Shown: positions 48,828 to 63,149 of the stretch, one piece after another
Numbering within the stretch: the first letter of the stretch is position 1
Layout: every line of letters begins with the position of its first letter
Assembly (NCBI GenBank): GCA_003254885.1
Contig: QANT01001444.1
Location: forward strand, 1 to 64,000
Reading direction: 5' to 3'
Source of the DNA: Purshia tridentata
Taxonomy: Eukaryota; Streptophyta; Magnoliopsida; Rosales; Rosaceae
Length of the DNA stretch: 64,000 bases
Position numbers and translations under genes: made by a program
The notes under the pieces: model-generated
What the model was told of the DNA's origin: nothing
The model's input: the letters and a program-made list of their open reading frames with translations, nothing else
The model's database searches: none

Positions 48828-50153
48828 ATGTCCAAAAAAAAAGAGATGGAGGGTGAAGAAGAAAGCAAGGGTTTGCTTAGAGATGACTGTAATCTGATGA
48901 GTTGTTGCAAGAAATGGGTGCTATCCGGAGACTCCGCTACTAGCTTTCGGGTTAGTCCACATACCACCCCACCTGAGAAGGTTAGGAGGGTGTGTGAGAC
49001 TAATCCTAGAACAAGCCTGAGCTGCCATGGATTTTCTTCCAAGGAGCACAGGCTTGATGGTTCCTTAGGTGTACAACCTCAGGATGCAGATTATTCTGTT
49101 CCTCCTCCTCTCATTGATGAGGTGGAGGCTTTGATCTTGGCCAGGGTGCCTAGATCAGAGTACAGGAAGTTTTATTGTTTAAACAAGCGCTTCCTGGCTC
49201 TTTTGAAGAGTGGTGAGCTCTACAAGATTAGGAGCGAACTTGGGATTAAAGAGCCGTCTGTTTTTGTGTCAGCATTAGGGGAAAAAACATGGTGGGAATT
49301 TGACAGGCAATTCAAGTTCAGTAGGAAGCTTCCGGTCTTACCAACCGATTATTGTTTCGCACAAAGCGACAGGGAGTCCCTTTGTGTAGGGACCCATCTG
49401 CTAGTCTCTGGCAAAGAGGCTGAGAGTCTTGTTGTGTGGAGGTTTGACCTGGAAGCAAGTAAATGGTTCAAGGGTCCTTCCATGATCCACCCAAGGATTT
49501 TGTTTGCTTCAGCCACCTGTGGTTCCTATGGCTATGTAGCTGGTGGGATGGGAGTGGCGAGTGGTTGGAAAGCTGTGAATTCTGCTGAGAGATACAATCC
49601 AGCCACTAAATCCTGGGAACCACTTCCAAATATGAAGAAGATGAGAAGGCTTTGCTCTGGTTGTTTTATGGACAACAAGTTTTATGTGATAGGAGGGAGG
49701 GACTCGGATGGAAGATATCTTAATTGTGCAGAGGCCTTTGATATGGAGAAAAACACTTGGGAACTGATTCCAGACATGTTGTTAGAAGCTGAAGCTGATT
49801 CCCCATCCCCACGTTATAGTACCCCATGTCCACCTCTTATTGCAGTTGTGAACAACGAGCTCTACGCACTTGAAAAATGTACAAGTGAGCTCAAGGTGTA
49901 CTTGAAGAGAAGCAAGTCATGGAAGAATTTGGGACCTGCCCCAGTAAGAGCTGATGAAAATTCTGGATGGGGTATAGCATTTAAGTCCCTGGGCAATGAG
50001 CTACTTCTCATTGCTTCTTCATCAAAGTCCCCTGCCCCTGCCCTCATTTACACTTGCTGCCCCGATCCAAATGTTGATGAATTGCAGTGGGAAGCTCTTG
50101 GTCAAAACCGCCCGAATCGCTTCATAGTGAACTGTTCTGTGATGGTAGCTTGA
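48828..50153 (+). CDS. F-box/kelch-repeat protein, miR2111 target (TML / At3g27150 type)
   Basis: Single coding exon, 441 residues. A low-complexity head is followed by an F-box (about 90-135, VPPPLIDEVEALILARVP... FYCLNKRFLALL) that would bind SKP1 in an SCF ubiquitin ligase. Kelch repeats come next (VAGGMG, SAERYNPATKSWEPLPNM, FYVIGGRDSDGRYLNCAEAF, KNTWELIPDM), forming a substrate-binding beta-propeller, likely five or so blades. A near-perfect miR2111 site lies in the coding sequence at 49073-49093, before the F-box. In legumes the orthologue TOO MUCH LOVE is a root repressor of nodulation controlled by shoot-made miR2111; in Arabidopsis At3g27150 is the known miR2111 target. The substrate is unknown. 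ATG 48828 is the first in frame; Met7 is an alternative. Confidence 0.94.
   Translation: MSKKKEMEGEEESKGLLRDDCNLMSCCKKWVLSGDSATSFRVSPHTTPPEKVRRVCETNPRTSLSCHGFSSKEHRLDGSLGVQPQDADYSVPPPLIDEVEALILARVPRSEYRKFYCLNKRFLALLKSGELYKIRSELGIKEPSVFVSALGEKTWWEFDRQFKFSRKLPVLPTDYCFAQSDRESLCVGTHLLVSGKEAESLVVWRFDLEASKWFKGPSMIHPRILFASATCGSYGYVAGGMGVASGWKAVNSAERYNPATKSWEPLPNMKKMRRLCSGCFMDNKFYVIGGRDSDGRYLNCAEAFDMEKNTWELIPDMLLEAEADSPSPRYSTPCPPLIAVVNNELYALEKCTSELKVYLKRSKSWKNLGPAPVRADENSGWGIAFKSLGNELLLIASSSKSPAPALIYTCCPDPNVDELQWEALGQNRPNRFIVNCSVMVA
49073..49093 (+). promoter_or_regulatory. miR2111 target site
   Basis: The site contains AACCTCAGGATGCAGATTA, which pairs with miR2111 without a mismatch over 19 bases. 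The two mismatches fall opposite the miRNA 3' end. Cleavage would be expected between the bases facing miRNA positions 10 and 11, near 49083. The codons read VQPQDADY and the site is conserved in position with the Arabidopsis and legume orthologues as I recall them. Confidence 0.88.
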
Positions 50154-51795
50154 ACATGGCCAAAAACCTCTAGGAGTGTGATTTCTGTATTCCCAGTTTG
50201 GTGTGTGTATTTAAATAAGGCTTGTCATGACTACAAGTACAAGCTAGTGTGTTTCCTCTTATTTGCCAGTGTGTGTGTAATATCAGGTGTGCCTCCCAAG
50301 TCCGAACCTTGTGATATAACAATTGGGTAATCTAATGGAGCTTTCTGATTCTAGCTTTGTCTTCCATCTCCTGCATGGCATGTATACCATGAATCAGACT
50401 TACGTATTTTGCTTCATTGTTTTGTTATTGTTTTGTGCGTGTCAAGCCAGAGAATGTAAATCATTATGAATTCATCCTGTCGTCCCATCTATTCTAACCA
50501 CTGGGATTTAATGTTTAACAGAGGTTAAAGATGACCCAACAGAGTTTTCACAACAGATATCTACTTGTTTTGGTTTGAAAACACTTGAATTTGTAATACA
50601 CCACTTAAATTGAGAGTCGGGCACGACTAAAACATGTATAAAATCCTTTCCTTCCAGGAAGAAGAATACTGAGATGGAATCAATATGTCATTTGATTATT
50701 AAGTAAAGTTGAACTGCTTTTCGAAAAGAAATTAAAGTTGGAGTATCATGAAAGCAAGCAAGCACTTAGTTGCCTGATGTTCATTGATTTGAACAAATTA
50801 TTAACCACAAAGTACCACTGAGCCATTAACAAAGCTGATAATGACAGAGTGCATTTATAGAGTATGAGTATCACATAAAGAGCATAGCATCGTATAGTGT
50901 TACCTAAGCAAGCACAACATAGGTGGAGAGCATTGGTGACATAAAAGCATGTTGACTTGACTGAAAAAAGCTTTCTTTTTTAGTTAAAAAAAATTAATAG
51001 GAACTCTGGAATTGGCTTCCAAGACGAGAATAGAACATCTTTGATGTCATCCCACATGTGGCGAAAATCTATTTAGCCCTTCCCAGAGGCCACTAAATAA
51101 AAAGGCAACTTTACAACCCTTCACCCAAGGCTCCTAGCCCTAACGTAGAGGCAATCGAGAGGCTTTTTCGAGGTGAAGTGGGTTTGAAATCGCCGGCAGA
51201 GAGAGTTGGGTCGGCTTTATTGCCTTGCCAAGCAAAATATAGTTGTAAAGCTCATTTTCCGTAAATACATTCGTAAAGGATCAAATAAACAATTAAACAT
51301 GATCCACTGAGACAACAAACGTCATCGATCTAGCTAAACTTACAATTAATAACTTGATTGCTTAACGACTCAGCCCGCATAATCATTTCCACGACTCTTA
51401 GCCTCTCCGACTCTTTCTCATGAAACCAAACTTCACATTTTATGTAACAGTGGCAAGCAATAATACATACTGATTGTGTTGTCTACTTGTATGCAAGAGC
51501 GGCGTTTAACGCAAAGAAGTAATCAAAATAGAATATATCCAGATAACACTGTTACTCATTGGCTTCAAAACTTGGAATCACCACAAATTTTCACTTGAAA
51601 TTTTTTTCTACTTGAGAACATAAAGGCTAAAAGTTCCATCCAAAAACTGGAAAAAGAAAAAGAAAAAAAATGAGAGGCAATAATATCCAGTGATAGAGAA
51701 TTCCCAATCATAAGTAACAGACATCTGTCAACTGCGACATTCTAGGAAAGACCAAGTGGATGATCAATGGCTACAAACTCTTTAAGCCACACAAC
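50154..51795. other. Intergenic DNA between F-box and RPL17 genes
   Basis: F-box 3' region, AT-rich spacer and RPL17 3' region. Around 51100-51230 there is a GC-richer patch, with no convincing coding frame. Confidence 0.5.
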
Positions 51796-53614
<1,819 letters not shown>

Positions 53615-54459
53615 TCCAGTTGCTCGCGGCAAAAGGAGCAATGCTGCGCAAGGGAAGTGGGAGGTGAATTGGAGCGAAACTCCAGCACTTTTTAGGGTTT
53701 AAGGCTTTAAAGCGAAAACAAATGGAAATGTGTGGGCTGGGCTTTTGGGCCTTGAGGAAGGCCCATTTATGTCATTGGGCACGTGTTGTCAATCTTACGT
53801 TGAACTTGGTTTTAATTTTAAAACAAAAATAAAAATAATTTTCGTCAATATTAGGAAAAGGAAAGTGGGAGAAGTAAAAGAGAGCGAAATCAACAGAAAG
53901 CCTGTCAAGTGTTGTAGCTCACTCGTCTGGTGTCACCGTGTCAGGTGGAGGGAAGCAAACGAGCTCGCTCTGTTACACTCTAAAGCTTTGGACTGCTTCT
54001 CTTACTCTGTAAGAATTGCTTAAATTCCTTCATTTCGTTCGCTCTCTCTCGTTTTCCATCATCAATTTTTTAGTATTCTCAACTGTCAATTCTCCTTCAA
54101 ATTGCTACCCTTTGTCTGATTATACCAAAATATACTACTTGGGTACCATATTTTTCCTCAAAAACCTTATTGTGAATTACGGGTTTTGATTCTTTATGTC
54201 AACATTAGGGTTTGCATGCCATTGTTTGAATTAGGGTTTTGCGACCAATAGTGGTCTCCTTCAAAATTTGGGCATTTCATGGATTTGGGTCCTCCCCCTT
54301 CTGCTCTGTTATTTGGGAATGGCTCTTTGAGGTTTCAATTTCACCTATCTTTGTTGTTTTCTCTGTGGGGTTTTGATGTTATAATGGCTTTTTGAGGCTT
54401 GCATCTGGAAAATTAGTATTTTGCTGGTTTTAGATATTTTCTTCTGGTTAAAGACAACT
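53615..54459. promoter_or_regulatory. Divergent promoter region of RPL17 and SWP73
   Basis: The two ATGs are 845 bases apart and point away from each other. Close to RPL17 lie a telo-box, AAACCCTAAA on the minus strand (53691-53700), and three TGGGCY site II elements in a row (53733-53738, 53738-53743, 53746-53751). This pair of motifs is typical of plant ribosomal-protein promoters driven by TCP factors. The right part probably holds the untranslated leader of SWP73, perhaps spliced. Confidence 0.65.
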
Positions 54460-56558
54460 ATGTCTATGAACAATAATAACCCACCTAAGAATCTTGGAGC
54501 CTCTTCATCGCCCTTTGGCAATTCCGGAATGGTATCCCCATCTATGCCTACAAACCCTACATTTCCACAATCACAAGCCCATACACAAATTGGGGCTGGT
54601 TTTCAAGGTCAATTTCAGCTTTCCCAAGCCCAGGCAATTGCCCAGGCTCAGTCAAAAGCTCAAGCACATGCCCAAGCTCAAGCTCAGGTAGCTCACGCCC
54701 AATTCCAAGCTCAGTTACAAGCTCAGGCAATGTCCCTTAACCAGAATCAAGTAGCTGGCATTGCGAATTTGGGTGTGTCTCCACCCTCCTTTTCAACACC
54801 TGGAAATGCAAGTGTTAAGCGCTTCCCACAAAAACCTCCAGTGCGTCCTTCTGGTGGTTCTCCTGCAAACATGATCTCACCTATGAGAACCATGGAACTC
54901 ACACCTGCTGCTCGTAAAAAGAAGCAGAAGCTTCCTGATAAACAGATACAAGACAAAGTAGCCACCATTCTGCCTGAATCTGCTCTGTACACCCAGCTTC
55001 TTGAGTTTGAGGCTCGTGTTGATGCTGCTCTTGCAAGAAAGAAAGTTGACATCCAAGAGGCCCTTAAAAGCCCGCCTTGCATGCAGAAAACGCTGCGCAT
55101 TTATGTGTTTAACACTTTCGCTAATCAGATACGCACAATTCCAAAGAAGCCAAATGCTGAGCCCCCTACTTGGACTCTTAAGATAGTTGGGAGGATCCTG
55201 GAAGATGGGATTGATCCCGATCAGCCTGGAGTGGTCCAGAAATCACATCCCTGGTATCCAAAATTCTCATCTTTCTTCAAGAGAGTAACCATTTCTTTGG
55301 ACCAGAGACTATATCCTGAGAATCATATGATTATGTGGGAAAATGCTAGATCGCCTGCACCACATGAAGGCTTTGAAGTTAAGAGAAAAGGTGAGAAAGA
55401 ATTTACTGTGAATATACGCTTGGAAATGAATTATGTGCCTGAAAAGTTTAAGCTTTCACAACCCTTGATGGAAGTTCTTGGTATTGAGGTTGAAACCCGC
55501 CCGAGAATAATAGCATCAATCTGGCACTATGTGAAGGCTAGGAAATTGCAGAGCCAAAGTGACCCCTCTTTCTTTCACTGTGATCAACCTCTTCAGAAAG
55601 TATTCGGGGAAGAAAAGATGAAATTCACCATGGTGTCCCAGAAGATATCTCAGCATTTGTTCCCCCCACAGCCAATACATTTGGAGCATAAGATAAAGCT
55701 TTCAGGGAATAGTCCAGCTGGAACTGCATGTTATGATGTGTTGGTTGATGTGCCTTTTCCAATTCAAAGGGAATTGTCTGCTCTATTGGCCAACTCGGAG
55801 AAGAACAAAGAGATTGATGCCTGTGATGAAGCAATATGTGGAGCCATAAGAAAAATCCATGAGCATCGTCGCAGGCGAGCCTTTTTCCTTGGGTTTAGTC
55901 AATCACCTGTAGAATTTATCAATGCATTGATTGAATCTCAAAGCAAAGATTTAAAGCTTGTAGCTGGAGTAGCGAGCCGTAGTGCTGAAAAAGAGCATCG
56001 GTCAGATTTTTTTCACCAACCATGGTAAGCCATCGCTCTGTCATAATTGATTTCCCCCCTTTTCTTTCATATCAAACCTTTTTATTCACTGTTTTTAAGT
56101 GCACACATTCATGATTTGACTTTCAATAACTGTGTTTCATTGTTCCTTCCAGTGTAACCCATTGCTCGGTATGTTTCTAATGTTGGATGTTTGATCAACT
56201 GTTTCATTTATTTGGTTTCTTAGTTATATGATGCATTAATCAACTCACACCCCCACCCCCCTTCTCCCCAGATCATTTCCATTCATCATTAAGGTTGTTG
56301 CATCACTGACGTGTCCATTTACGGTAAAAAGGTCACAAATGTCTGCACGCTTGTTATTTTGTTTTAATCCAAACTCCAAACACTTTCAATTGGTTAACAA
56401 AATCATATATGTGCACATTTTCAGTTTAACATCTAGTTTACAAGGGTGAACTACTCTTATCGAATCTTGTTTTGGTACTTCTTAGGGTTGAAGATGCTGT
56501 TATCCGCTACTTGAATCGTAAGCCAGTTGCGGGAAGTGATGCTCCTGGAAGCACATGA
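54460..56558 (+). CDS. SWI/SNF chromatin-remodelling subunit SWP73 (SNF12/BAF60-like)
   Basis: Two coding exons: 54460-56024 and 56486-56558; 545 residues. The N-terminus is rich in Gln and Ala (about 35-95, QAQAQ-type runs). A basic segment ([14 protein letters not shown]) follows, then the conserved BAF60 middle with [25 protein letters not shown] and [12 protein letters not shown]. The SWIB domain lies at about 329-402 ([20 protein letters not shown] ... [10 protein letters not shown]). The tail contains [20 protein letters not shown] and ends [10 protein letters not shown]. Subunits of this family are core parts of plant BAF-type complexes in the nucleus and affect flowering and light growth (Arabidopsis SWP73A/B). 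The last exon supplies 24 residues. ATG 54460 is the first in frame. Divergently transcribed from RPL17. Confidence 0.95.
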
Positions 56559-57373
56559 GAGGACTGTGGAGCTGTTGATGGGGTGCCAAAATTAGTATTC
56601 TTTAGCAGCTATAAGAGACTTTATACAAGATGTAGGAGGATATACGATGATAGCCTTTTCTGTTGTAGGGTGGGGACTTTCCATGTATTTGCTGTGCTGA
56701 TTTTGCTTGGTAACAGTTTTAGTCTGTGCTCGATTTGTATTTTACAAATGATGTTTGATGCTTTGGATTCCCGCCTTCTTTTTCTAAGTGACATTGCTTT
56801 TGGAAATTTCTGAATGTGAAATCAATATAACCGCAAAAATCTGTATGTGAAAATCAGGATAACGATGCAAATCTTTTATTTTCTTTATTTTTATTGTACT
56901 TGTTTCATGTTGCAATTCTTTACCATTTTTTAATGTATCAAAAAGACGTGTTATTAAGCTAATCAAGAAGGTACATGATCAGCTAAATTAAGAAGTTACG
57001 AGAAATAAAACAACTAAAATCATAAAAGAATGACCAAACCGATGAACAATTGCATGAGCAGCATTTCCTTTTATTGACGAATTGCTAATAAAAGGAGACT
57101 TGACAAACTAAGACGACTACATAACTAGCATGTGGCGGCCTTCGTATTCCAAGTTGTCGGAGACAAAATTTGAGAGTTTATTCTCTCTTGTGGCTAGAGT
57201 TTTTTTTCTATCCCTAAGAAAAAATTCTGATATCAATTCTTTGCCATTTTATCGATGCAATCACTATTTCCAATTATGATAATTGAATGATAATTTTGAA
57301 AATTCTTTGATATTTAATAACAAACTAAGACGACTACATAACTAGCATGTGGCGCCTTCGTATTCCAAGTTGT
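56559..57373. other. SWP73 3' region and a local tandem duplication
   Basis: No supported gene. The 3' untranslated region of SWP73 is followed by the duplicated unit described next. Confidence 0.5.
57102..57373. repeat. Local tandem duplication of about 215 bp, split by a retroelement
   Basis: A unit starting CAAACTAAGACGACTACATA runs from about 57102 to 57318. A second copy starts near 57320 and is cut after CCAAGTTGT (57373). Its remaining part continues at 62445-62611 on the far side of the chromovirus. The two copies are almost identical, so the duplication preceded the insertion and is fairly young. Confidence 0.85.
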
Positions 57374-60300
57374 TGATAAGAAGCTGTGATCAGCTTAGTC
57401 ACATTTTAATTCCAATTATTGTTTTGTTTACAAATTAGTTTAATTGGTTGCCAGCTGGCAGTGTTTCGGGTAATTAGTTTGTTAGCTGATATATACCAGT
57501 AGCTTCCTCATTGTAAGGCATTTATGAATTAATGAATTGTTCTTCTCTACTGGAGCTTCAGCTCTAGAGATTTCTATCATCTCCTTCATCTCCTTTCCAT
57601 ACTCTGTAATTGTCAGGTTTAGGTTGAAAGGGGTCTAACATTGGTATCAGCCATTTTCGATCCTTGTTCCCTTCCTGTGTATGCCCCACTACCTTACTCG
57701 TGCGAGGAGAATGGACGCTCGCCTCACTGCTGTTGAATCTTCCCTCACTGCTCTCACCACCGACCTTAAATCCTTAACTGATTCTCTTCCTGCCCATGTC
57801 GATGCCAAGCTTGGCGCCTATTTTACACAGCTCTGTCGTGATCTCGCTCTGCCTGGTGGCGACACGGACATTGACGACACTGCCGAGACCGCTGATGGGG
57901 GCTATTTCCGGCGCCGTCGTCTTGATGGGGGAGGGGGTGGTGCGCAGCGCCCCCCATGGCCTACTCGGATCGATTTTCCTCGCTTTACAGAGGGGGATGA
58001 TCCACTCGTTTGGATCTACAAAGCGGAGCAGTTTTTCGCCCTCTACAATACGCCAGAGCATCAGAAGGTAGCCACTGTCTCTTTCCATCTTGAGAATGAG
58101 GCATTCCAGTGGTTTAGATGGATGGATTGTCTATCAACGACCCCGCGATGGGAAGATTTTACTCGGGCGTTTTGCAGAGAATTTGGGCCTTCGGAGTTCG
58201 ATGATAGTGCGGAGGCTCTTTTCAAATTGAAGCAAACTGGTTCCTTTAAAGACTATGTGATGGAATTCCGCCGTTTGGCAAATTGGACTCGGGACATCGG
58301 CCCTATATTACTCAAGAGTAAGCATCAGAAGGTAGCCACTGTCTCTTTCCATCTTAAGAATGAGGCACTCCAGTGGTTTAGATGGATGGATTGTCTATCA
58401 ACGACCCCGCGATGGGAAGATTTTACTCGGGCGTTTTGCAGAGAATTTGGGCCTTCGGAGTTTGATGATAGTGCGGAGGCTCTTTTCAAATTGAAGCAAA
58501 CTGGTTCCCTTAAAGACTATGTGATGGAATTCCGCCGTTTGGCAAATCGGACTCGGGACATCAGCCCTATATTACTCAAGAGTTGTTTTCTGGGTGGTTT
58601 GAAGAAGGAGTTGCGCTATGATGTCAAATTGCTGCGCCCAGTGAATGTTCATGAGGCAATGGCTATAGCTGGCCAGATTGATGCTAAGTTAACTGAAGTC
58701 AAGCTTGGAGTTAAGCCATCACTAGCTCCTAATCCAGCATCTACTGCCAAACCACTCGCCATTTTGCCACCACCTATTAATAACACCAGTAGACCAGCTG
58801 GATTACCCTTGTTCAAGAAATTAACACCTGAAGAGGTCCAAACAAAGAAGGCAAAGGGACTTTGTTTTTACTGTGATGCTAAGTATACTCGGGGACATAG
58901 GTGTGATCGTAAACAACTACTAGTTTTAGATGTGAACTGGGAAGGGGAGGATCAGGAGATAATTGTGGACGATACTGAGGTGGATCCCTCTGGGATATTA
59001 CAACAGATGGAATTGAGCGAGTGTGCTTTCTATGGTACTTCAGCCAATAAATCCATTCGCACCATGAAAGTTGCAGGGTTCATTAAGAATTGCCTAGTCA
59101 CGATTCTCTTGGACTCTGGCAGTACCCATAACTTCGTGGACTGTAGGTTGCTCAAAACACTTGGCTGGAAATTGAACCCAACGAATGAGTTTGAGGTGTT
59201 AATAGCAGATGGAGGTAAAGTCAAGAGCATGGGCTGTTTGAACACTACCCTCTCCATGTGTGACTATGCGTGTGACTTAAATCTCCTTGCCTTACCTCTT
59301 GGGGGTTGTGATGTGGATGTTTGAACACTACCCTCTCCATGTGTGACTATGCGTGTGACTTAAGTCTCCTTGCCTTACCTCTTGGGGGTTGTGATGTGGT
59401 ATTGGGAGTACAGTGGCTATCAAGAGTGAGCCCTGTGTTATGGGATTTCCAGCTAATGACAATGGAGTTTAGTGAAGGGGCAACAAGATATAAGATAGAA
59501 AATACCCAATCTCAAACACCCTTGGTCCAAGATACCACTCTGCAACAACTAGAAAAGGTTCTGCACACTTCCAGCTTGGTACTACTACTTTATTCTATAA
59601 CTGCAGATATTAACGAAGCATGTGATTTGGACACTAAGCAAATGAAAGAACTGCAGGACTTGTTGTCGCGCTTTGACCATGTCTTCCAAACACCTACGAA
59701 CCTACCTCCTACCAGACCCCATGACCATAAGATTCCTTTAATTGCTGGAGCTGTACCACCTAGCGTTAGACCTTATCACTATGGACCACTTCAGAAAACT
59801 GAGATTGAAAAGGCAGTGCAAGAATTGTTGAGTTCAGGGTTTATCAGGGCAAGTCATAGCCCATTTTCATCCCCTGTATTGTTGGTTAAGAAGAAAGAGG
59901 GGACATGGAGATGTGTATGGACTACAAGGAGCTCAATAAAGTCACTATTAAGGATAAGTATCCTATACCCCTGATTGATGACCTCTTAGTGGAATTGCAT
60001 GGTGCTCAATATTTTACTAAATTAGATTTAAGGTCGGGATATCACCAAATCAGGATGGATTCAACAGATGTGGAGAAGACGGCCTTTCGAACACACGAGG
60101 GTCACTATGAGTTTCTAGTTATGCCCTTTGGGCTAACTAATGCACCTGCTTCTTTCCAAAAATCTTATGAATGATATGTTTAGACCATTTTTAAGGAAAT
60201 TTATACTGGTATTCTTTGATGACATATTGGTTTACAGTAAAAGTTGGGAAGACCATCTATCCCATTTGCAAGTGGTTCTAAAAATCCTCCAACAAAATCA

Positions 60301-62444
60301 ATTGTTTGTTAAAAAGCAGAAATGTGCTTTTGGGCGGTGTAGGGTAGAATACTTAGGCCACATCGTATCTAGAAATGGAGTTTCAGCTGATCCTTCCAAG
60401 TTGCAGGCCATTGTAGATTGGCCACTTCCCACGACAGTCAAAGAATTAAGGGGATTTCTGGGGTTGACTGGCTATTACAGAAAATTTGTTCCTGGATATG
60501 GAAAAATTTGCCAACCCCTATATCAGCTAACTAAGAAAGATGGATTCCTGTGGACAGATGCAGCCACCAAAGCTTTCCAGCACCTCAAAGACGTTATGAC
60601 TTCTCCCCAAGTGCTAGCCTTACCCGACTTCACCCAACCATTTGAAATAGAGTGTGATGCCTCTGGCATTGGAATTGGGGCAGTTTTACAACAAAATCGT
60701 AGGCCAATAGCCTTTACAAGCCAAGCCTTAGGTCCAAGGAACCAAGCATTGTCAACATATGAAAGGGAGCTTATTGCTATTGTGCATGCTCTGAGAAAAT
60801 GGCAAGGATATCTCCAGGGGCGACATTTTGTGATCAAAACTGACCACAACAGCTTGAAATTCTTCTTGAATCAGCGAGCCAATACTCCATTCCAACAGAA
60901 GTGGGTAGCTAAGCTATTGGGATTTGATTATGAAATACAATATAAGCAAGGCGCTGCAAATGTGGTGGCAGATGCACTTTCTAGAATGCAGGGAGCTTCA
61001 AAACTTGCAGAATCTCCTCTAAATGAGCAATTTGAATGCACCGCAATCTTTTACCCCTATTTTGGTTGGTTGGACGAATTGAGGAGACAAGCGGAGCAGG
61101 ATGAATGGATAATTAATAAGTTGAAAGAATTGGCTGCATTAGATGAAAATAGTCCTCCCCAATCCAAATTGAGGAAATTTCATGTGGAAAATGGGTTCCT
61201 CAAATACCAATCTCGAATTGTCCTCAGTCCTACATCACCTTGGAAGGTTAGAATCTTTGAAGAGCATCATGCTACCCCAACTGCAGGGCATCCAGGGGTA
61301 CTCAAGACTTATAAGAGGGTGAAAAGGGGTTTTTATTGGCAAGGAATGAAAAAAGACATAAAGAAGTGGGTGGCTGAATGTACAATCTGCCAACAGAACA
61401 AATATGAGACTATAGCACCTCCAGGGCTGTTACAGCCCTTGCAAATTCCAACCCAAGTCTGGACTGATATAAGTATGGATTTCATAGTGGGGTTACCTTT
61501 ATGTAAAGGGAAATCGGTGATATTCGTAGTGGTTGATAGACTGACCAAATACGCCCACTTTGTTGCCTTAGGCTACCCCTTCACAGCTGTCACAGTGGCT
61601 CAAGTGTTTGTTGATCATGTGTTCAAACTTCATGGTATGCCTTCTTCAATTGTCAGTGACAGAGATCCTATATTTGTTAGTGCTTTTTGGAAGGAGTTAT
61701 TCAAATTGCAAGGTTCTAAACTGAACATGACTTCGGGGTATCATCCCTAAAGTGATGGGCAAACGGAAGTGGTGAATAGGTGTCTTGAGACCTATTTGAG
61801 GTGTTTTGCAAGTTATCAGCCGAAGAAATGGGTTCAATGGCTAGCTTGGGCAGAGTGGAGCTATAACACTGCCTTTCACACGTCTGCAAAGGCAACACCA
61901 TTCGAGTTGGTTTATGGATATCAACCTCCTCATGTTCCATCTTATGAACTGGGGTCTGCAAGGTTGGATTTGGTAGAGCAGACACTTTTGGAGAGGGATA
62001 GGGTCTTGTCCATGCTGAAAACTAATTTGGAGGTAGCTCAAGAACGAATGAAAACTCAAGCTAATAAACATAGGTCTGAAAGGGAATTTAGCGTGGGAGA
62101 TTTTGTTTATTTGAGGCCGGTTCCCTATCAATTGCAGTCCCTGGCTTCTCACTCTTTTCACAAGCTACATCCAAATTTTTATGGTCCATATGAAGTCATT
62201 AAAAGGTTGGAAAGGTAGCATATAAGCTGCAACTACCTTTGGGAACCAAGATACATCCGGTTTTCCATGTCAGTTGCCTGAAGAAACATCTTGGTGCAAC
62301 TGTGCTCCCCATATCTACACTTCCAAGCATCCCGGAAGCTGGTACCTTACAAGAAGCCCCTGAAGCTGTGTTGAAGAGACGAATTTATAAGAAAGGCAAT
62401 GCTGCAGGCACTCAGTTACTTGTTCATTGGAAAGGGGTCTAACA
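57374..62444 (+). mobile_element. Ty3/gypsy chromovirus (LTR retrotransposon), broken
   Basis: A 5.07-kb element that begins TGATAAG and ends CTAACA, flanked by the 5-base direct repeat GTTGT (57369-57373 and 62445-62449). The left terminal repeat spans about 57374-57640 and is followed by TTGGTATCAG, the usual primer-binding start for initiator tRNA-Met. The matching right terminal repeat is much shorter. In order are gag with a zinc-knuckle-like CFYCD...GHRC motif (about 57.7-58.9 kb), protease (about 59.1-59.3 kb), reverse transcriptase and RNase H (about 59.8-61.0 kb), integrase (about 61.2-62.1 kb) and the start of a chromodomain. The layout fits a chromovirus, perhaps of the Reina clade. 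The reading frames are interrupted in roughly four or five places, so it is a fossil. LTR-based dating is not possible because the repeats are unequal. Confidence 0.9.
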
Positions 62445-62611
62445 GTTGTCGGAGACAAAATTTGAGAGTTTATTCTCTCTTGTGGCTAGAGTTTTTTTTC
62501 TATCCTGAAGAAAAAATTCTGATATCAATTCTTTGCCATTTTATCGATGCAATCACTATTTTCAATTATGATAAATGAATGATAATTTTGAAAATTCTTT
62601 GATATTTAATT
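62445..62611. repeat. Right part of the second tandem unit, displaced by the chromovirus
   Basis: GTTGTCGGAGACAAAATTTG and onward matches 57152-57318 with only a few differences. Confidence 0.85.
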
Positions 62612-63149
62612 TATTAACAAGTATTACATATTTTCTTTGGAAATTCATTTATATTCACTGTTTTTTGGGATCTTGGAAATGCAATAGCTATATGAGGATG
62701 ATTTGCTTCTTTTACATACCGCATTTTTTTTACAATGAAAATTTTGTAAATACAATTCCACTTATATATAAAAACACCAAAGAACTCTTAAAAGACTTAT
62801 TGTTAATGAAAAATGTGACAAAATTTGCAATATTGTAAAAAATCTTAAACTAAGGTGGTAAAGTACCACAATTTTGTGTTAGGTAATAACGTGTGACGGA
62901 CCTCAAAATTCAAGAGGGAAAAAAAAATTAAAAAAAAAAACTTTGTATTTGATCACATATTGTATTAGAAATCCTATCCCAATAAAACAAAAAACAGAAT
63001 TCCTTTGATACTAATAAAAAATAAAAAATAAAAACCAAAAGTCGGGCAACTTGGGACGTTGATAAATTAATGAGAAAACCCAGTTCATGATTTGTCAAGG
63101 ACTCCCAGCAAAACAAAAGAAGAGAAGGCGCGAATGAACTAGAACGAAA
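62612..63149. other. Upstream region of the FIGL1-like gene
   Basis: AT-rich spacer with A-runs near 62920-62940. No TATA box stands out. No other gene. Confidence 0.5.
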
